Below, piece after piece: positions 17,542 to 25,350 of a DNA stretch of 64,000 nucleotides (position 1 is the stretch's first letter; each line of letters starts with the position of its first letter). The stretch comes from Desulfopila aestuarii DSM 18488 (GTDB lineage Bacteria > Desulfobacterota > Desulfobulbia > Desulfobulbales > Desulfocapsaceae), in the NCBI RefSeq assembly GCF_900143695.1, contig NZ_FRFE01000010.1, positions 1 through 64,000 of the forward strand, in the 5' to 3' direction. The position numbers were made by a program, and so were the translations under genes. The notes beneath the pieces are model-generated. The model made no database searches, was not told where the DNA came from, and saw nothing but the letters and a program-made list of their open reading frames with translations.

Positions 17542-18044
17542 AAAGACCTCCTGCAGTTCGTGAAATGCTGCCTTTTCGGAAGCATTGTTGGGCTTGGATT
17601 TTTTCCCTGACCTGAAAGATATGTCCGCAGTATGAGCATGACCTAAACTTGCTATGCTTCTGTTTGCTCATTGGCGAAATGTGAATCGTTGCTGGTCAGA
17701 TGGTGGGCATCTGCCCTAACTGTAAATATCATCTAATAGCCCAGATTTCCGACATCTTCCAAGGTTTTCAAGTACCATTTTCCGACCGTTTTGGCAACGT
17801 CAAGAGATACATTGGGCAAGGCGAATATACAGTTTCAGACTGAAGAAGGCGAGCGTATGTTCGACAATATTGTCGAGGCGGGGCAGCTATTGTCGTCCGA
17901 TGAGGTGAAGTCGATGGCATTGATCTTTGTGAAAGTCCAGTGAAAACAGAGTGAAGGGCTAAGCTGTATGAATGGCACGCTTCTTGGTTAATCTTTTTTA
18001 ATAACCGTCAACGTTCATTTTTTTCATCATCAAGGAGATCCACC
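17542..18044. other. Intergenic region with a small coding-like remnant
   Basis: 503 bp. A 67-codon open stretch (17740-17940, stop at 17941-17943) has protein-like composition in its second half (QTEEGERMFDNIVEAGQLL and on) but no convincing start or ribosome site. It may be a relic of a gene. The 3' part holds the sigma-54-like promoter at 17973-17988 and the ribosome site AAGGAG ahead of 18045. Confidence 0.4.
17973..17988 (+). promoter_or_regulatory. Sigma-54-type promoter candidate
   Basis: TGGCACG-CTTC-TTGGT matches the -24/-12 consensus TGGCACG-N4-TTGCW except G for C in the -12 element. It lies 57 bp before the start of the DUF4405 gene, the head of an operon that ends with its own sigma-54-dependent activator (20972-22300). 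Confidence 0.55.
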
Positions 18045-18908
18045 ATGAATATCCGCAAAATTACCTCAATGACCATGCTTGTTTCATTTATTCTGCTGCT
18101 GGTGAATTCTGTTATTCTCTACATCGTGCCTGAGGGCAGGGTCGCCTATTGGGCCGATTGGCATATGGGCGGGCTCACCAAGACCCAGTGGGGCGATCAG
18201 CATGTCACTGTCGGTGTACTTTTTCTTGTCGCAAGCTTTTTGCATATGTTCTTTAATTGGCCGGTTATCACCGCCTATATGAAGAACAAGGCCAGGGAAA
18301 TGAAAGTCTTTACCGGTTCGTTTAATGCTGCACTGGTGATTACCCTCCTGGTGGCGATTGGCACGTACTATGAGGTGCCTCCCATGAGCACTATCATTCA
18401 TATCAGCGGCGAAATCAAAGACGGTGGCGCAAAGAAATATGGCGAGCCGCCTTATGGCCATGCCGAACTTTCCTCGTTGAAGCTCTTTTCCAAAAAAGAG
18501 GGGCTCGATGCCGATAAGGCTCTTGAGCTCATGAAGGAGGCCGGTCTGAAAGCAGAGAGCACCAAAGAGACACTGAAAAATATCGCCGCAAATAACAATT
18601 TGACCCCGCAGCAGGTATATGAGATTATTAAGGTCGCGCGTATTGAAGGCGAAGCTGCTTCAGCTGGGGATTCGGTTGCAACGGCTGCAGTGTCGTTTCC
18701 CGATCATCCAAAGCCAGGTTTTGGCAAACGCAGCCTGGAAGAGGTCTGTGTTGAGCTTGGCATCAATATGGATCTGATAGTGAATGGGCTGAAAGCCATG
18801 GGCATCGATTGCAGCGGCTCCCAGTCCATCAAGGATATCGGTGAGGCCAGCGGCAAGGAGCCCATGGAGATTTTCGAGGCGATCCGCTCACTGGTAGTGA
18901 AGGACTGA
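18045..18908 (+). CDS. DUF4405 membrane protein with two C-terminal repeats
   Basis: A 287-residue inner-membrane protein. Hydrophobic helices lie at about 8-28, 53-75 and 94-112, with histidines at 40, 53, 67 and 119 suited to b-type heme or metal binding, typical of DUF4405. The soluble C-terminus carries two copies of a 54-residue module (about 144-197 and 229-282) sharing a Gly-rich helix-turn and the ending P-x-E-I-x-E-x-I. A strong AAGGAG site precedes the ATG. It heads the operon with a small exported protein and a two-component system; a role as the sensed or regulated membrane redox component is an inference. Confidence 0.82.
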   Translation: MNIRKITSMTMLVSFILLLVNSVILYIVPEGRVAYWADWHMGGLTKTQWGDQHVTVGVLFLVASFLHMFFNWPVITAYMKNKAREMKVFTGSFNAALVITLLVAIGTYYEVPPMSTIIHISGEIKDGGAKKYGEPPYGHAELSSLKLFSKKEGLDADKALELMKEAGLKAESTKETLKNIAANNNLTPQQVYEIIKVARIEGEAASAGDSVATAAVSFPDHPKPGFGKRSLEEVCVELGINMDLIVNGLKAMGIDCSGSQSIKDIGEASGKEPMEIFEAIRSLVVKD

Positions 18909-18916
18909 TTTTACGC

Positions 18917-19318
18917 ATGAGACGGGCAATTCTCTCCATACTCCTGACAGTTCTCGCCTGGCCCGCGTCCGGGTGGGCCCTTGATTTTCTCCACGGCGAA
19001 ATTGAGACCGTGGACAGTGCAGCCCGGATCATGACGGTGCGCGCCGACCAGGAGACGGGAGGTGGGCAGCTGATTGAGGTCACGTTGCCGGAAGCAGTTG
19101 CAGAAGAACCGAACCCGTCCGGTGGACAACTACCAGGATGCATTGTGGTGGGGCGGCATGTCCGGGTCTGGGGCCAGGGGAACCGTAATGACGGTGTGGC
19201 CTTTAGAGCTGAAGAAGTAAGAGGCTGTGGCATGGTCGCCTGCGGCGATCCCACCGGGGTGAGATCGCGCCTTTATCGTAACAGAGCTGGAAAACCCATG
19301 GGGAAAATGTGCCAGTAA
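18917..19318 (+). CDS. Small exported protein of unknown function
   Basis: Not recognised as a named family. 133 residues with a clear signal peptide (MRRAILSILLTVLAWPASGWA), then a beta-rich, OB-like stretch beginning LDFLHGEIETVDSAARIMTVRA. Four cysteines lie in the last third of the protein, including CGMVAC. It starts 8 bp after the DUF4405 gene, so the two are surely cotranscribed and probably act together at the periplasmic face of the membrane. Confidence 0.75.
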   Translation: MRRAILSILLTVLAWPASGWALDFLHGEIETVDSAARIMTVRADQETGGGQLIEVTLPEAVAEEPNPSGGQLPGCIVVGRHVRVWGQGNRNDGVAFRAEEVRGCGMVACGDPTGVRSRLYRNRAGKPMGKMCQ

Positions 19319-19373
19319 TGCAGGAAAAGACGAGTTGTAAAATTCCAGCCGAACAGAGGTGGCGAGGTTGAAC

Positions 19374-20972
19374 ATGCTCCGCCAGCCTATGTGGAAAACG
19401 AACCTGGCGATCTGTGTCACCCTGGTGGCACTGGTCGCCGGGTATTTTTTTTATCAGGTCCAGGCGGCGTCGGAACAGTTTCGCAACAACTCCCGTGAGC
19501 ATTCGAAAGTGCTGGCGGCGGCGGTGGAATTAAATATCCGAAACGCCATGCTCAGTAACGATGGGCTGGAGTTGATTATCACCGACTTTTTAAATAACAG
19601 CGCGCAGTTCATTGCCTACCTCAATATCATTGAACAGTTCACCGCAACCGAGCTTTCCGCCTTTGCCAGGGAAGCGGGTCTTGCGGGCATTACTATCATC
19701 TCCGATAATGGAAAAACGCGTATAGCGGGACCGGAAAACTGGGGCCCGCAACTTACCTGCGATGATCCGGCAGGCCTTGTCCGTCATGAGGCGGCCCAGC
19801 TTTACAGCCTGATATATGGCGTGGAAACGGATAATCCGGGTGATCCGAAAGAGCGCTGCGTTATCGTAGGTTTTTCTTCTCGTGATGTGGATAAAGTCCA
19901 GGAGGATATTTCGGTCCAGAGCCTGCTTGATCATCTTGGTGCTCTACCCGGTATTGACTCGGTGGAACTGGTCCCTGCCGACCTGTCGACAATTACAGAT
20001 GCCACCGAACCTTCGAAGTTAGTGGAGAAGAATGGTCAACGCTATAGCGAAACCCGCATCCGGCTCGGTGATCGGGACCTAATTGTTACCCAGGTGGCCG
20101 GCCATTTTGCCAAGCGGCTGCACCAGATGCGTACAGAGTTTTTTCTCTTTGTCGCCTTTCTGGTGGCGTTTGGCGCTCTTTCCAGCTGGTGGCTCTATTA
20201 CGGCGAGCGATTGCGTCTGAAAGAGACCCGCGAATATGAACAGCAGATGGCTCGTCAACATGAGGCGGCGGCCCTTGGCCGAGCGGCAGCCACCATCGCG
20301 CATGAAATCCGGAATCCCTTGAACGCCATCGGTATGGGGCTGCAGCGGCTGCAACTGGAGGCGGGAGGGCTCGACGAGGAACATCGTAAACTGCTTCTCG
20401 CCATGCGTGAGGCGGTGACCCGCTCCAACACGATTATCACCAGCCTGCAGCAATATGTCCGCGCTTTTTCCATTACACCTGATCAGGTTGATATTGCGGG
20501 GCTCATGGGGAACGTGGTGCAGCTCTACGCTCCCGTTTGTGCTGACCAGGGTGTGGAGGTTGTCCTGCAAGGAAATGGCGGCTATACTGTTGCCGGTGAT
20601 CGCGGTCTGCTTGGCCAGGTATTTGAAAATGTCGTAAAAAATGCCGTGGAGGCCCAGCCCAAGGGCGGGTATTGCCATATCCACATCAAACCTCAAGGAG
20701 ACCGCATCACGGTTGTTATCCAGAGCGGCGGCTTTACACTTACCAAAGAGGAGAGTGATAATATTTTCGAGCCCTATTTCACCACGAAAACGCAAGGTAC
20801 TGGTCTTGGACTTGCCATCAGCAGAAAGATTGTCGAGGCCCATGGAGGCACTATCACTGCAACACCGAATACATTGGAACGCACTCTTACCCTGGTGATT
20901 GAATTACCGGTGCGGCAGTCCGGCTCCAATAGAGTAACTCCATCAACACCAACAGGAGGAATTCCTGCCTGA
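19374..20972 (+). CDS. Membrane sensor histidine kinase
   Basis: A kinase of about 532 residues: membrane helix near 8-28, a periplasmic sensor region of about 225 residues, a second helix near 256-276, then HisKA with phospho-acceptor His310 in IAHEIRNPLNAIG, and HATPase with N box (ENVVKNAVEAQ), F box (IFEPYFTTK) and G2 box (GTGLGLAISRKIVEAHGG). The usual G1 box DxGxG is replaced by QSGGF, a departure that may affect ATP handling. Its stop overlaps the start of the response regulator by one base (TGATG). It most likely phosphorylates Asp51 of that protein. Confidence 0.93.
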   Translation: MLRQPMWKTNLAICVTLVALVAGYFFYQVQAASEQFRNNSREHSKVLAAAVELNIRNAMLSNDGLELIITDFLNNSAQFIAYLNIIEQFTATELSAFAREAGLAGITIISDNGKTRIAGPENWGPQLTCDDPAGLVRHEAAQLYSLIYGVETDNPGDPKERCVIVGFSSRDVDKVQEDISVQSLLDHLGALPGIDSVELVPADLSTITDATEPSKLVEKNGQRYSETRIRLGDRDLIVTQVAGHFAKRLHQMRTEFFLFVAFLVAFGALSSWWLYYGERLRLKETREYEQQMARQHEAAALGRAAATIAHEIRNPLNAIGMGLQRLQLEAGGLDEEHRKLLLAMREAVTRSNTIITSLQQYVRAFSITPDQVDIAGLMGNVVQLYAPVCADQGVEVVLQGNGGYTVAGDRGLLGQVFENVVKNAVEAQPKGGYCHIHIKPQGDRITVVIQSGGFTLTKEESDNIFEPYFTTKTQGTGLGLAISRKIVEAHGGTITATPNTLERTLTLVIELPVRQSGSNRVTPSTPTGGIPA

Positions 20973-22300
20973 TGCATATTCTGATTGTCGACGATGAAAA
21001 GATGCAGCGAGAGATGCTGCAGGGCTTTCTGGAAAAACAGGGCTATTCGGTGCTGACCGCTGCCGACGGCGAGGAGGCATTACAGCTATTCCGTGCCAAC
21101 CCCGTACAGTTAGTACTGATCGATCATCGTATGGAAGATATGAACGGTGACGAGGTGCTGGCCAGGATGCGGCAGGAGTCGCCATTGGTCCGCGCTATTA
21201 TGATTACCGCCTATGGCAGTGTGGCCACCGCCGTGAAGGTGATGCAGATCGGGGCCGATGATTTTCTGGAAAAACCGGTCGATCTCTTGGAGCTGCTGGA
21301 GAAAATACGAAAAATTGAGCAGGATGTGATCGCCAGTGAAGAGGCCGAGGAGGTGGCCGGTTCCTTGGCCCGTCAGCCTCTTCCGTTACATATCATAGGC
21401 TCGAGCCGGGAAATGCAGGATGTATTGTCCCTCCTGCATCGGGCTGCGCCTGTAGAGTGGCCGATTCTTATACGCGGTGAGACCGGCACTGGTAAGGAGA
21501 TGATCGCCAAATGCATTCACCTCTTAGGTCAGAGGAAAAGAGAGCCTTTCATCGAGGTAAACTGCGCGGCGATACCGGAAAATTTGTTTGAGTCAGAACT
21601 GTTTGGTCATGAAAAGGGCGCGTTCACCGGTGCTTCGGCTCGACGGCGCGGCCGCTTTGAGCTGGCACACAAAGGCACTATCTTTCTTGATGAGATCGGT
21701 GAGCTGCCCTTGCAGATGCAGGCCAAGCTGCTGAGAGTATTGCAGGAAAAGTCGATCAGCCGAGTGGGCAGTGAAAATCAGGTCTTTGTCGATGTGCGGG
21801 TTATTGCCGCCACCAATCGTGATTTGAAACAGATGGTTGCTGACGGCTCCTTCCGGGAAGATCTCTATTTCCGCTTAAATGTCCTTGAGCTCTTTATCCC
21901 GCCGCTGCGCGAACGGCGTGGCGATATCGTTGAGCTGGCCGACTATTTCCTTGGTAAATACAGTGCAGGTGTCAGCTTCGATAGCGAAGCCCAGGCGATC
22001 TTTGTCAAATATGATTTCCCCGGCAATGTCCGGGAACTTGAACATATTATCCAGCGACTGGTCACTTTTGTGCGCGGCAAGGTGATCCGGGTAAATGATC
22101 TGCCCGTCGAAGTGCGGGAACAGACCGACAGCGGCGGCCTGTTGAGTGACAGGTTGGCGCGGGTGGAAAAAGAGATGCTGCTCTCATCGCTTGAACAGCA
22201 TGACTGGGTCCAGACCAGGGCGGCTGACGCGCTTGGTATCAGCGAACGGGTGCTTCGCTATAAAATGAAAAAATATGGGCTAGAAGGGCGGTCGGGCTAA
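20972..22300 (+). CDS. NtrC-family sigma-54-dependent response regulator
   Basis: A 442-residue activator with three domains. The receiver (1-120) has acidic DDE and phospho-acceptor Asp51. The AAA+ domain (about 140-370) has Walker A GETGTGKE, the sigma-54 loop GAFTGA and Walker B IFLDEIGE. A C-terminal Fis-type helix-turn-helix (AADALGISERVLRYKMKKYG) follows. It is the partner of the overlapping histidine kinase. A sigma-54-like promoter lies before the first gene of the same operon, so autoregulation is plausible. Confidence 0.95.
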   Translation: MHILIVDDEKMQREMLQGFLEKQGYSVLTAADGEEALQLFRANPVQLVLIDHRMEDMNGDEVLARMRQESPLVRAIMITAYGSVATAVKVMQIGADDFLEKPVDLLELLEKIRKIEQDVIASEEAEEVAGSLARQPLPLHIIGSSREMQDVLSLLHRAAPVEWPILIRGETGTGKEMIAKCIHLLGQRKREPFIEVNCAAIPENLFESELFGHEKGAFTGASARRRGRFELAHKGTIFLDEIGELPLQMQAKLLRVLQEKSISRVGSENQVFVDVRVIAATNRDLKQMVADGSFREDLYFRLNVLELFIPPLRERRGDIVELADYFLGKYSAGVSFDSEAQAIFVKYDFPGNVRELEHIIQRLVTFVRGKVIRVNDLPVEVREQTDSGGLLSDRLARVEKEMLLSSLEQHDWVQTRAADALGISERVLRYKMKKYGLEGRSG

Positions 22301-22351
22301 TACGCCATAGACGGTATTGATAGTATATTTGCCGATCTTTAACCTTTCGAC

Positions 22352-22789
22352 CTACTCCTTCGTCGTTGCCTCTCCCTCCTGTCCGACCCCAATCTGAAAA
22401 GTACCGGTAAAATACCGTGTACGTATTGTGGTTGCCTCTTCTCGTGCCCATTGGTCAACGCCTACACTTTTGATCCGGCAGAGATTGTACACTTTCATGT
22501 TATGCGGGAACTTGCCGGCCTGATCTGCCACGGGTGCCAGCAGTGCACAGGGAAAATCTGCGCATTCATGGCAGAATTCAATCTCTCGGTCCTCAACGCA
22601 TTGACGCGTTTTACATGGACCTGACAGCATCGGGCAATTTTGCTGGCGACATCCCTGGCAATTGAGACCTGACATTTGAGGATGACGCTCGTTGAATGCT
22701 TTTCGCTCATTGGATTGCTGCATGTCCACGAAGAGTAGACAGTTGAAGCAATCGATTCCGCAGGGCGCGGTGGTAATTGTGTAGTTCAT
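22352..22789 (-). CDS. DUF3795 cysteine-rich protein
   Basis: A 145-residue protein with the DUF3795 pattern: an early CGIDCFNC, a middle CQGCRQQNCP, and a later CHECADFPC. The many CxxC pairs suggest bound zinc or an iron-sulfur cluster. It has no signal peptide, so it is cytoplasmic. Its biochemical role is not known. It is transcribed with, or close to, the SRA-HNH gene 13 bp upstream but seems unrelated to it. Confidence 0.78.
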   Translation of the reverse strand: MNYTITTAPCGIDCFNCLLFVDMQQSNERKAFNERHPQMSGLNCQGCRQQNCPMLSGPCKTRQCVEDREIEFCHECADFPCALLAPVADQAGKFPHNMKVYNLCRIKSVGVDQWAREEATTIRTRYFTGTFQIGVGQEGEATTKE

Positions 22790-22802
22790 GCTTGCTCGTT
22801 AT

Positions 22803-23492
22803 CTATTCTATTTTGTTGTGTTTCTGAAGGTTATGGCGGCCGCAAAGTAACTGGATATTGTCTACTGTATCGGAAGAGCCTCCCTTAGAAAAAGGGATAA
22901 TATGATCAAAATGTAAATCCTTATCAGCTCCACACTTTGTACATTTTCCCCCATCTCTTTTCCATACTTGAAGTTTCACCTGAGTTGGAATTATACGGCG
23001 GTGCTTTGCATGTTTTTGTGTAGGAATGTCAAAGTTCTCTTCTCCCTCGACGGCGATTAATTTGAACTTGAAAACCTTTCTTCCGTTGCATTTTTCCAAC
23101 CAAGAATCGACAAGATGGAAGATCCCATTATAAGACCATATGCCTTGTTTGATTTTCTCATAAACCCTGACTCTCTCAGGATCGCTGTTGCTATTTTTAT
23201 AACTTTGAGCAGAAAAATGAAATTTCCCATTCTCTGTCAAATTATTTGCCGGGGTAAATTCAGGCTGGTCTAGTGATTTTGGATCTGGGTATTGTCGTGA
23301 TCTCGGGACATCGTGGCCTTCATAGATGATTGTTGAACCATCGTCTTCATATCGATCTTCATAAGGAGATCCTTGGCGGACAGACATGAGAATGACAGAA
23401 TGATTCTTGCCTATTTGAAAATTCATACCGCGTTGAAGACTTACACCTTCTCTTAGGCACATTTCAATGTAAGGTATTATTTCATTTGGCAT
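22803..23492 (-). CDS. SRA-like/HNH endonuclease, probable modification-dependent restriction enzyme
   Basis: A 229-residue two-domain protein. The N-terminal part (about 15-165) has the outline of a YDG/SRA modified-base-binding domain: SPYEDRYEDDGSTIIYEG near 42-59, later VRVYEKI, and a WSYNGIFHLVDSW block. The C-terminal part (180-229) is an HNH nuclease with CTKCG, FDHIIPFSKGG and CGRHN. SRA-HNH proteins cut DNA carrying modified cytosines (type IV restriction). It has no methylase partner here, and its DNA is visibly AT-richer than the flanks, suggesting transfer. Confidence 0.75.
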   Translation of the reverse strand: MPNEIIPYIEMCLREGVSLQRGMNFQIGKNHSVILMSVRQGSPYEDRYEDDGSTIIYEGHDVPRSRQYPDPKSLDQPEFTPANNLTENGKFHFSAQSYKNSNSDPERVRVYEKIKQGIWSYNGIFHLVDSWLEKCNGRKVFKFKLIAVEGEENFDIPTQKHAKHRRIIPTQVKLQVWKRDGGKCTKCGADKDLHFDHIIPFSKGGSSDTVDNIQLLCGRHNLQKHNKIE

Positions 23493-23805
23493 CTGGTATT
23501 CAAGTCTTACTGTGATCGTGGTTTTATCGTTTTTTTTGCTGGCTTTTCTTATTCATATTAAAGACATATTTAGCCTAAATGTGACATTATCCTAACTGAT
23601 TACACCATACAACAGAAAACCGAATATTGACGTGTATGCTTTCAGGAGTTCGGCTGGACAGGTCTGACAGGAATGACGAGTTGAGAGAGAAAGAAATCGC
23701 ATTGGTATCATAACATATTGACCTTTCTGTCATTCAATGAAAGAATCTTGAGGTGGAACAGCGCAGCGAAGTGCTGTGAGATTGATCAAGAACGGCGAGG
23801 CTATT
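23493..23805. other. Intergenic region between HNH gene and SPFH operon
   Basis: 313 bp. The first 150 bp continue the AT-rich character of the nuclease gene, then composition returns to that of the neighbours. This may mark the edge of an inserted segment. It must hold the divergent promoters of both genes, but no clear boxes were seen. Confidence 0.4.
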
Positions 23806-25350
23806 ATGACCGAAAAAGAAGCAAAAGAGATTGTACCAACCAAAAAGAAGGTACGGCTCAAGATGCCGGGTATACCGAAAATTCCGAAGCTGCCATCTCT
23901 GCCCTTTCTGGTGGTGATGGCGGTGGTTGGTCTTTCAGTCTTTATCTGGTTTTTTTGTCGGATTGAGCCGGGGGCGGATGAGATTGCGGTACTCATTCGC
24001 AAGACCGGCAAGAATCTGGGCCCTGGGCAGGTGATCGCCCTGGAGCACAACCAGAAGGGTATTCAGCTCGATGTTCTGGCTGAGGGCCGATATTTCAAGA
24101 ACCCCTACACCTGGAGTTGGCGAATTCATCGCATTCTTGATGTTCCTGCCGGAAAGCTCGGCGTGATGACAAGGCTTTATGGTGAAGAACTGCCGGCCGG
24201 ACAGATTATCGCCGGGGACAACCAGCGGGGCATCGTTCAGGATATCCTTCGTCCAGGTAAATATCGTATCAACCCATATGCCTTTCATGTGGCGCTTTTT
24301 GACGCCATCAGCATCAGTCCGGGCAGTGTCGGTGTCGTCACCTCACTTACCGGTAAGGATGTATTGAACGACAATCTGCCTGCAGAAGACCGCAATACCT
24401 TTATGGTGAAGGATGGGCTGAAGGGCGTTTCCGGACGATTGCTTGATCCCGGTACCCATTATCTCAATCCCTATATGTACAACACAGTCGAGGTGAATAC
24501 CCAGAGCCAGCGTTTTGAGATGTCGGGAGACGATGTCATCAACTTCCTGACCCTGGACGGTTTCTCGGTGACGGTTGAGGGCACTATCGAGTTCGGCATC
24601 GAGCGCGACGAAGCAGCATTTCTGACCCATCGGGTCGGTGATATGGATGATATCATCAAGAAGATCATTCTGCCAAGAGCCCGTGGATTTAGCAGGATCG
24701 AGGGCTCTAAGCATCCGGCGGTAAACTTTATTGTCGGCGAAACCCGCCAGAAGTTCCAGGCCGATCTTGAGACACATCTGCGGGACCGTTCCAAGGGCTG
24801 GGGAGTTGATATTAAGTCTGTACTGGTGCGGAAAATTATCGTGCCGGATGAGATCGCCAGCATTAATAGGGATCGCGAACTGGCGGTGCAGGATGCCGCC
24901 AAATACGAGCAACAGATCGTCCAGGCAAAATCCAAGGCCGAGTTGACCAAGCAGGAAATGCTGGCTGTACAGTCAAAAGAAAAGGTCGAGGCGGACACCA
25001 AACGGATCCGGGCGGTGATTGACGCCCAGCAGGATCAGTCGGTGCGAGTGATCGCGGCGGAAAAAGAACTGGGGGTGGCAAAGCTCGAGTATGATGCGGC
25101 GTTGTTCCAGGCAGAATCGATCCTCCTTACTGCTGATGGGCAAAAGGACGCGATTAAGGCAAATAATGAGGCCGAGGCATCGGTACTCAGGAGTCGGGTC
25201 GCAGCCATGGGCGGTGGCGACAACTTCGCCCGCTATACCCTCTATGAGAAGATCGGTCCGCAGGTCAATGCTGTGCTGACGAGCGACACAGCGGAAGGTA
25301 TCGGTAATATTTTCAGTGGCTTTGCACCGGCCAAAGGAGGTGCGAAATGA
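23806..25350 (+). CDS. Membrane-anchored SPFH/band 7 protein with triple N-terminal repeat (A)
   Basis: 514 residues. A basic N-terminus and one membrane helix (about 31-53) are followed by three related modules (about 56-230), each built around G-P-G-Q or similar, N-Q-x-G-I, then P-G-x-Y-x-x-N-P. Next come an SPFH (stomatin/flotillin-like) domain (about 240-365) and a long coiled coil (about 365-470). The ATG at 23806 follows GCGAGG; a GTG at 23776 is possible. It overlaps the paralogous gene B by 4 nt (ATGA). The pair probably forms a hetero-oligomeric scaffold on the membrane. Repeats plus SPFH plus coiled coil recall eukaryotic major vault protein. Confidence 0.88.
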   Translation: MTEKEAKEIVPTKKKVRLKMPGIPKIPKLPSLPFLVVMAVVGLSVFIWFFCRIEPGADEIAVLIRKTGKNLGPGQVIALEHNQKGIQLDVLAEGRYFKNPYTWSWRIHRILDVPAGKLGVMTRLYGEELPAGQIIAGDNQRGIVQDILRPGKYRINPYAFHVALFDAISISPGSVGVVTSLTGKDVLNDNLPAEDRNTFMVKDGLKGVSGRLLDPGTHYLNPYMYNTVEVNTQSQRFEMSGDDVINFLTLDGFSVTVEGTIEFGIERDEAAFLTHRVGDMDDIIKKIILPRARGFSRIEGSKHPAVNFIVGETRQKFQADLETHLRDRSKGWGVDIKSVLVRKIIVPDEIASINRDRELAVQDAAKYEQQIVQAKSKAELTKQEMLAVQSKEKVEADTKRIRAVIDAQQDQSVRVIAAEKELGVAKLEYDAALFQAESILLTADGQKDAIKANNEAEASVLRSRVAAMGGGDNFARYTLYEKIGPQVNAVLTSDTAEGIGNIFSGFAPAKGGAK

